Shown one piece after another: positions 6,956 to 10,965 of a stretch of DNA of 10,965 bases (position 1 is its first letter; each line of letters begins with the position of its first letter). The notes under the pieces are model-generated. The model was not told the origin of the DNA, searched no databases, and was given only the letters and a program-made list of their open reading frames with translations. The position numbers and the translations under genes were made by a program. Source of the DNA: Balneolaceae bacterium (GTDB lineage: Bacteria > Bacteroidota > Rhodothermia > Balneolales > Balneolaceae); NCBI GenBank assembly GCA_007117235.1, contig SKGY01000133.1:1-10965 (forward strand), read 5' to 3'.

Positions 6956-6971
6956 GCTTTTATTGAAAAGC
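6956..6971 (-). terminator. Weak hairpin in the malQ-comA gap
   Basis: GCTTTT (6956-6961) and AAAAGC (6966-6971) form a 6-bp stem around a 4-base loop, 17 bases after the malQ stop. On the minus strand it is followed by ACTCTTTTGT. The stem is AT-rich and weak, so it may attenuate rather than stop transcription into the ComA gene, or be chance. The 79-base gap it occupies is the largest within the cluster. Confidence 0.3.
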
Positions 6972-6988
6972 CTGTAGAAAATCAGTTT

Positions 6989-8497
6989 TTAGCCCTCGTT
7001 ATCGCCCTGCTTACGATTTGCCAATTCAACAAGTGCCCTTATTCTATCTTCGTCAATATTATAGAGCATGGAGGTGGTGTATCTCCACATCCAGTTGTTG
7101 CCAACTGTTGCCGGCAAGTTCATTCTATGCTGAGTATCTAAACCCATAAAATCCTGAAGAGGAAATATAGCCTGATCGGCCACCGACAGCATTCCGAGTC
7201 GAATTAACTCCCATTCGATTTCTGATGCATCCGACCGGGTGTATTCCCGAACGCGGTGCTTTTCCTGTTCAGGAGCCTGATTATACCACCCAATGGTTGT
7301 GTCATTGTCATGTGTGCCGGTATATGTCACACAATTTTGAGGATAGTTGTGCGGTAAAAAGCTATTTGTTGAATCAGAATCGAAAGCGAACTGTATAATT
7401 TTCATCCCCGGAAAATTAAATTCATCGCGAAGTTCTTCTACGGTTGGTGTCATCAAGCCAAGATCTTCTGCAATGATTGGAAGTTCACCCAACTCTTTTT
7501 TGATAGTATTGAATAGTGCTTTCCCGGGAGCTTTCACCCACTTCCCGTTAATAGCCGTTGTCTCTGCAGCATTAACCTCCCAGTACTCATCAAAACCGCG
7601 AAAATGGTCTACCCTAATTGAATCAAACAGATCAAACATCTGTCTGAATCGCTCCACCCACCAACTAAAATTATCTTTCTTGAGAGCTTTCCAATTATAG
7701 AGAGGGTTGCCCCAAAGCTGACCGGTTTCGCTAAAATAATCCGGCGGCACACCCGCTACTAGTTGACGGTTACCCTGTTTATCAACAGCAAAATAGCCCG
7801 GGTTTGACCAAACATCTGCACTATTATGGTCAACAAATATCGGGATGTCACCAACAACACGTATACCTTTTTGATTTGCATACATTTTTAAGTCAAACCA
7901 TTGACTAAAAAATTCAAACTGTATCCAGTTATAGTAATCAATTTCTTCAGTGTGAGATTTTCGAAACTCAGCCATCACTTTTTTATCGCGTTGTGCCAAT
8001 CCTTTATCCCACTGATTCCATGGTCTTCTATCATTCTCAATAGAACAAGCCATAAACATGCAGTAATCATCAAGCCAAAACTTATTATTCTCTTTGAACT
8101 GCTTAAAATGCTTGCTCTTCCCGCCTTTTTGATCTCCATAAAATCGTTTACAAGCAATTTTATAAAGCTCGTCTTTAATCTGATAAGACCCTTCATAATC
8201 CGCTACTGTGGTAACTGGAAGCTCTGCTTTTTTAACTTCTGCTTCAGTTAAGAGATCTTTCTGAACCAGTTTGTCAAGGCTTATCAGATACGGATTACCC
8301 GCAAACGCTGAATAACTTGCATAAGGTGAATTGCCGTAGCCGGTAGGGCCAAGCGGCAATACCTGCCAGATAGTTTGGCCGGTTCTTTCAAGGAAGTGAA
8401 TAAACTCTTTTGCTTCGTCGCCTAAATCTCCCATACCATATTTTGATGGAAAAGAGGTTGGATGCAGCAACGTGCCGCAGGATCTTGGAAATCTCAT
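6989..8497 (-). CDS. malQ: 4-alpha-glucanotransferase (amylomaltase, GH77)
   Basis: A 502-residue cytoplasmic disproportionating enzyme that moves alpha-1,4-glucan segments between acceptors, recycling maltooligosaccharides in glycogen or maltodextrin metabolism. The whole GH77 layout is present: start RFPRSCGTLLHPTSFPSKYG, then WQVLPLGPTGYGNSPYASYS (44-63), GDIPIFVDHNSADVW (216-230), the nucleophile Asp297 in IRVDHFRGF, the acid/base Glu344 in PIIAEDLG, and the transition-state stabiliser Asp397 in YTGTHDNDTTIGW. The 250s region VAGVPPDYFSETGQLWGNPL is the conserved acceptor-site loop. About 500 residues matches the compact bacterial type (such as the Thermus enzyme), without the N-terminal starch-binding extensions of the longer DPE2-like forms. 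It follows glgB by 50 bases, supporting joint work on glycogen. The ATG at 8497 follows an A/T-rich leader without a Shine-Dalgarno. Confidence 0.97.
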   Translation of the reverse strand: MRFPRSCGTLLHPTSFPSKYGMGDLGDEAKEFIHFLERTGQTIWQVLPLGPTGYGNSPYASYSAFAGNPYLISLDKLVQKDLLTEAEVKKAELPVTTVADYEGSYQIKDELYKIACKRFYGDQKGGKSKHFKQFKENNKFWLDDYCMFMACSIENDRRPWNQWDKGLAQRDKKVMAEFRKSHTEEIDYYNWIQFEFFSQWFDLKMYANQKGIRVVGDIPIFVDHNSADVWSNPGYFAVDKQGNRQLVAGVPPDYFSETGQLWGNPLYNWKALKKDNFSWWVERFRQMFDLFDSIRVDHFRGFDEYWEVNAAETTAINGKWVKAPGKALFNTIKKELGELPIIAEDLGLMTPTVEELRDEFNFPGMKIIQFAFDSDSTNSFLPHNYPQNCVTYTGTHDNDTTIGWYNQAPEQEKHRVREYTRSDASEIEWELIRLGMLSVADQAIFPLQDFMGLDTQHRMNLPATVGNNWMWRYTTSMLYNIDEDRIRALVELANRKQGDNEG

Positions 8498-8547
8498 TCT
8501 TTAATTATTTTTCGTAATTCCGGTTACTCAAATGGACAAAAAGCATT

Positions 8548-10761
8548 CTATTTTTTTGGCTTCAGCACAACACCTGCAAGTGGTGGAACTGTAACAACGA
8601 TATGCGCCGGCTGACTATGCCATGCACCATCTTTTCCCACAACATCAACCGGACCGGCATTACTGCCGCCGTAAAATTGCGAGTCACTATTCAGGATAAC
8701 TTCATACTCACACGCCTTGGGTACCCCAAATTTATATTCATTATGCAGCATCGGCGTAAAATTGAGTAGAAAGACAAGAAAGTCATCCGGGTTTTTACCT
8801 CGTCGAATAAATGATAGCATACTGTTATCAGCATCACTGATGTCAATCCACTGAAAGCCTTCCCACTTTGAATCCACCTCGTGCATTGCCGGTTCATGAA
8901 TGTATGCCTGATTCAAATCCTTAACCAGGTTTTGAATACCTTTGTGGCTTTCCCATTGAAGCAAATGCCAATCAATTGAGTGCGCTTCTGTCCATTCACT
9001 CCATTGACCAAACTCACCACCCATAAACAGAATTTTTTTTCCGGGGTGACCATACATATATGTATACAGTAATCTCAGATTCGCAAACTTTTGCCAATCA
9101 TCTCCCGGCATTTTTGCCAGAAGAGACTGTTTCATGTGCACCACTTCATCATGGGAAAGCGGTAGAATAAATTGCTCAGAAAACGCATATATAAGCGAAA
9201 AAGAGAGCTGATCCTGGTGGTACTTTCTGTAGATCGGGTCTTTCTCAAAATAGTCGAGCGTGTCATTCATCCAGCCCATATTCCATTTAAAATCGAAACC
9301 GAGTCCGCCTGACGATGTAGGCCGTGTAACACCCTGCCAGGAAGTTGACTCTTCAGCAAATGTGAGTACTCCCGGATAGTAATCATGAATCACCTCATTA
9401 AATCTTCTCAGAAAATGAATAGCCTCTAAATTTTCCCTTCCGCCATATTGATTCGGAATCCACTCACCATCTTCACGGGAATAGTCGAGATAGAGCATTG
9501 AAGCCACGGCATCAACACGCAGACCATCAATATGAAATTCTTCAACCCAATAGACAGCATTAGAAATCAGAAAGTTCAGTACCTCGGTACGGCCGAAATT
9601 GAAGATGCATGTACCCCAATCTTTATGTTCACCGAGTCGCGGATCTTCGTGCTCGTATAGAGCCGTTCCGTCAAATCGACGCAGACCGTGATCATCTTTT
9701 GTGAAATGCGCCGGAACCCAATCAACCAGAACTCCAATGCCATCTTTATGGCACTCGTTGATAAAATATTTAAGATCGTCAGGATTGCCGAATCGGCTTG
9801 TTGGAGCAAAATATCCTGTAATTTGATAGCCCCACGATGGATCGTATGGGTGCTCGGCAATCGGCATGAGCTCAACATGAGTAAAACCCATCTCTTTAAT
9901 ATATGGAATCAGCTCTTCTCCCAGCTCGCGATAGGAGAGATATCCGGGATTCTCACCAACCTTACGTTTCCACGAACCTGCATGAATTTCATAAATTGAG
10001 ATAGGTGCATCATGATCTTGAACGGAGTGCCTTTGGTTTACCCACTTCTCATCGTTCCACTTAAAGTCACTGTTCCAAACGATGGATGCTGTTCCCGGTC
10101 GCAATTCGGAAAACCGTGCGTAGGGATCTGCTTTTTTAAGTAACCCTTCGCCGGCTGATGGTTTTATTTCAAATTTGTAGAGGTCTCCACTTTTTACGTG
10201 TGGGATGAATATCTCCCAGACACCCTGCTCGTGAAACTTCCGCATGCCATGTACGCGACCATCCCAATTGTTAAATGATCCTACAACGCTAACCCGTTTG
10301 GCACTTGGTGCGGAAACAACAAAGTGTGTTCCGTCTATTCCATCAACAGTTTTGCTATGTGAACCCATCCATTGATGGGTGTGATGATGATTTCCCTCAC
10401 CCCAAAGCTGGAGATCAAAATCTGATATTAAAGATCCAAACTGATATGCATCAGCAATAGTGAATGTTTTGCCTTCATGCGGTGTGACTTTTAAACGATA
10501 ACTGAACCTGTTTTTCCGTCTTGTAAAAACATGTTCAAACAATCCTTCATCAGAAATTCGGGTCATAACAACCGACTTTCCCGAATCCGGTAATACAGTA
10601 ACTGTTTTAGCTTCGGGTCTGAAACATCGCAGAACCAATTTATCTTTACCACCTGCGTTCACAGTGTGTAATCCTAAAACTGAAAACAGATCACCATGAT
10701 CGCCATTGGATATTGCATGAATTTCTTCGATTTTAAGCGTCATGTTTTCACGTCCCGACAT
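8548..10761 (-). CDS. glgB: 1,4-alpha-glucan branching enzyme (GH13)
   Basis: A 737-residue cytoplasmic enzyme that cuts alpha-1,4-glucan chains and rejoins them by alpha-1,6 bonds, making the branches of glycogen. Domain order matches the long E. coli-type GlgB (728 residues): an N-terminal CBM48-like module (about 15-115, with DLFSVLGLH), a second CBM48 (about 140-235, with APSAKRVSVVGSFNNWDGR), the GH13 barrel (about 250-620) and a C-terminal beta domain (about 630-737, with NSDSQFYGGSNAG). Catalytic residues are intact: nucleophile Asp417 in DGLRVDAVASMLY, acid/base Glu470 in TFAEEST, and Asp538 in LPLSHDEVVH. A His-rich stretch (GNHHHTHQ, 123-130) sits between the two CBM48 modules. The ATG at 10761 is used here; an ATG at 10743 (MTLKIEEIH) would lose six residues and is nearly as plausible. 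It is the first gene of the cluster, divergent from the permease gene across 93 bases. Confidence 0.97.
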   Translation of the reverse strand: MSGRENMTLKIEEIHAISNGDHGDLFSVLGLHTVNAGGKDKLVLRCFRPEAKTVTVLPDSGKSVVMTRISDEGLFEHVFTRRKNRFSYRLKVTPHEGKTFTIADAYQFGSLISDFDLQLWGEGNHHHTHQWMGSHSKTVDGIDGTHFVVSAPSAKRVSVVGSFNNWDGRVHGMRKFHEQGVWEIFIPHVKSGDLYKFEIKPSAGEGLLKKADPYARFSELRPGTASIVWNSDFKWNDEKWVNQRHSVQDHDAPISIYEIHAGSWKRKVGENPGYLSYRELGEELIPYIKEMGFTHVELMPIAEHPYDPSWGYQITGYFAPTSRFGNPDDLKYFINECHKDGIGVLVDWVPAHFTKDDHGLRRFDGTALYEHEDPRLGEHKDWGTCIFNFGRTEVLNFLISNAVYWVEEFHIDGLRVDAVASMLYLDYSREDGEWIPNQYGGRENLEAIHFLRRFNEVIHDYYPGVLTFAEESTSWQGVTRPTSSGGLGFDFKWNMGWMNDTLDYFEKDPIYRKYHQDQLSFSLIYAFSEQFILPLSHDEVVHMKQSLLAKMPGDDWQKFANLRLLYTYMYGHPGKKILFMGGEFGQWSEWTEAHSIDWHLLQWESHKGIQNLVKDLNQAYIHEPAMHEVDSKWEGFQWIDISDADNSMLSFIRRGKNPDDFLVFLLNFTPMLHNEYKFGVPKACEYEVILNSDSQFYGGSNAGPVDVVGKDGAWHSQPAHIVVTVPPLAGVVLKPKK

Positions 10762-10803
10762 TTAATTTAAACAAGGGGCTAAAGATATCATTTTATCATC
10801 ACT

Positions 10804-10832
10804 TTTGATATTGCCCCAACTCTGTAGATTTA
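10804..10832 (+). promoter_or_regulatory. Possible Bacteroidota-type promoter for the permease gene
   Basis: TTTG (10804-10807) and TAGATTTA (10825-10832, one mismatch to TAnnTTTG) are separated by 17 bases and end 22 bases before the permease ATG. This resembles the -33/-7 promoter of Bacteroidota, whose usual spacing is slightly longer. A TATCTTTA on the minus strand (10782-10789) could be the -7 element for glgB, but no well-spaced -33 was found for it. Confidence 0.25.
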
Positions 10833-10854
10833 CAGGTAAATACAAAATTCAAGA

Positions 10855-10965
10855 ATGAATATCATTCGGTTTATATCCCGACGCTATCTCTTTTCCAAGA
10901 AGCATATATCATTGATCTCTGTGCTTACGGGAATCAGTATAGCCGGCATCACGCTGGGAACAGCA
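10855..10965 (+). CDS. LolC/LolE-type ABC transporter permease (N-terminal fragment)
   Basis: The first 37 residues of an inner-membrane permease, cut by the window edge. The pattern is that of the LolC/LolE (FtsX-like) family, which extracts lipoproteins from the inner membrane for delivery to the outer membrane: an amphipathic start FISRRYLFSKK, then the first transmembrane helix with the ISVLTGISIAGITLGTA signature, matching the family's 'FISIIT-ISVAGVTLGVA' pattern. The ATG follows an A/T-rich leader without a Shine-Dalgarno. It faces away from glgB. A role in lipoprotein traffic fits the lipoprotein gene in the window only loosely. Family call is firm despite the short length; LolC versus LolE versus a related exporter cannot be settled. 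Confidence 0.8.
   Translation, partial: MNIIRFISRRYLFSKKHISLISVLTGISIAGITLGTA

Larger units (their letters stand above)
1242..10761 (-). other. Putative seven-gene operon (glgB to TPR gene)
   Basis: Seven genes run in the same direction with gaps of 50, 79, 14, an overlap, 7 and 51 bases in transcription order. The strand switches at the glgB end, and a strong hairpin lies after the last gene. The first two genes handle glycogen, the third is ComA-like, the fourth is a GlgA half, and the last three are envelope proteins. The weak hairpin in the 79-base malQ-comA gap is a possible internal boundary, so two sub-operons cannot be ruled out. Confidence 0.55.

Noticed and set aside
7347..7700. 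A 117-codon plus-strand frame opposite malQ
   Set aside because: It is antisense to the catalytic core of a well-conserved GH77 enzyme, and its translation matches nothing I recognise.
7901..8251. A 116-codon plus-strand frame opposite malQ, rich in Phe, Leu and Ile
   Set aside because: The hydrophobicity comes from the complement of Lys- and Glu-rich codons of malQ; no independent support.
9576..9999. Minus- and plus-strand frames of about 100 codons within glgB
   Set aside because: Both overlap the GH13 barrel, whose conserved motifs fix the true frame.
1..10965. Mobile element, CRISPR array, tRNA or prophage signals
   Set aside because: No transposase or integrase motifs, no regularly spaced direct repeats, no tRNA-like cloverleaf and no terminal inverted repeats were seen by eye on either strand.

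Overview
The window reads as moderately AT-rich bacterial chromosome from the Bacteroidota/Balneolota/Rhodothermota side of the tree. Three things point there. A half-length GT5 'glycogen synthase' lies next to a DUF4270-like lipoprotein, a pairing I associate with Bacteroidota. There are outer-membrane and lipoprotein genes of Gram-negative type. Most start codons lack a Shine-Dalgarno sequence and sit behind A/T-rich leaders. Placement below phylum level is inference. No mobile element, CRISPR array, tRNA or rRNA was seen.

Layout from left to right: the window opens inside a minus-strand rho gene (1-1063, its 3' end outside the window). A 178-base gap follows, holding a clear 10-bp hairpin (1176-1207) that probably terminates the next transcript. 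Then come seven minus-strand genes packed into 1242-10761. In transcription order (right to left) these are glgB (branching enzyme), malQ (4-alpha-glucanotransferase), a ComA-type phosphosulfolactate synthase, a 268-residue protein matching only the N-terminal half of glycogen synthase, a DUF4270-like surface lipoprotein, an OMPP1/FadL-like outer-membrane barrel, and an exported TPR protein. Gaps run from 7 to 79 bases, with one overlap, so an operon or two sub-operons is likely. A short divergent intergenic region (10762-10854) separates glgB from the start of a plus-strand LolC/LolE-type ABC permease, which runs off the right edge.

Functionally, glgB and malQ remodel alpha-1,4/1,6-glucans (glycogen). 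The GlgA-like half-protein fits that theme by ancestry, but it lacks the usual KxGGL substrate loop and the whole C-terminal catalytic half, so its activity is doubtful. The ComA homologue is an intruder in a glycogen cluster: its family makes phosphosulfolactate from phosphoenolpyruvate and sulfite. The last three genes form an envelope module (lipoprotein, barrel, periplasmic TPR protein). The most interesting questions are why sulfonate chemistry, a degenerate glucosyltransferase half and an outer-membrane module share a transcript with glycogen enzymes, and why this Rho lacks the usual N-terminal helical domain.
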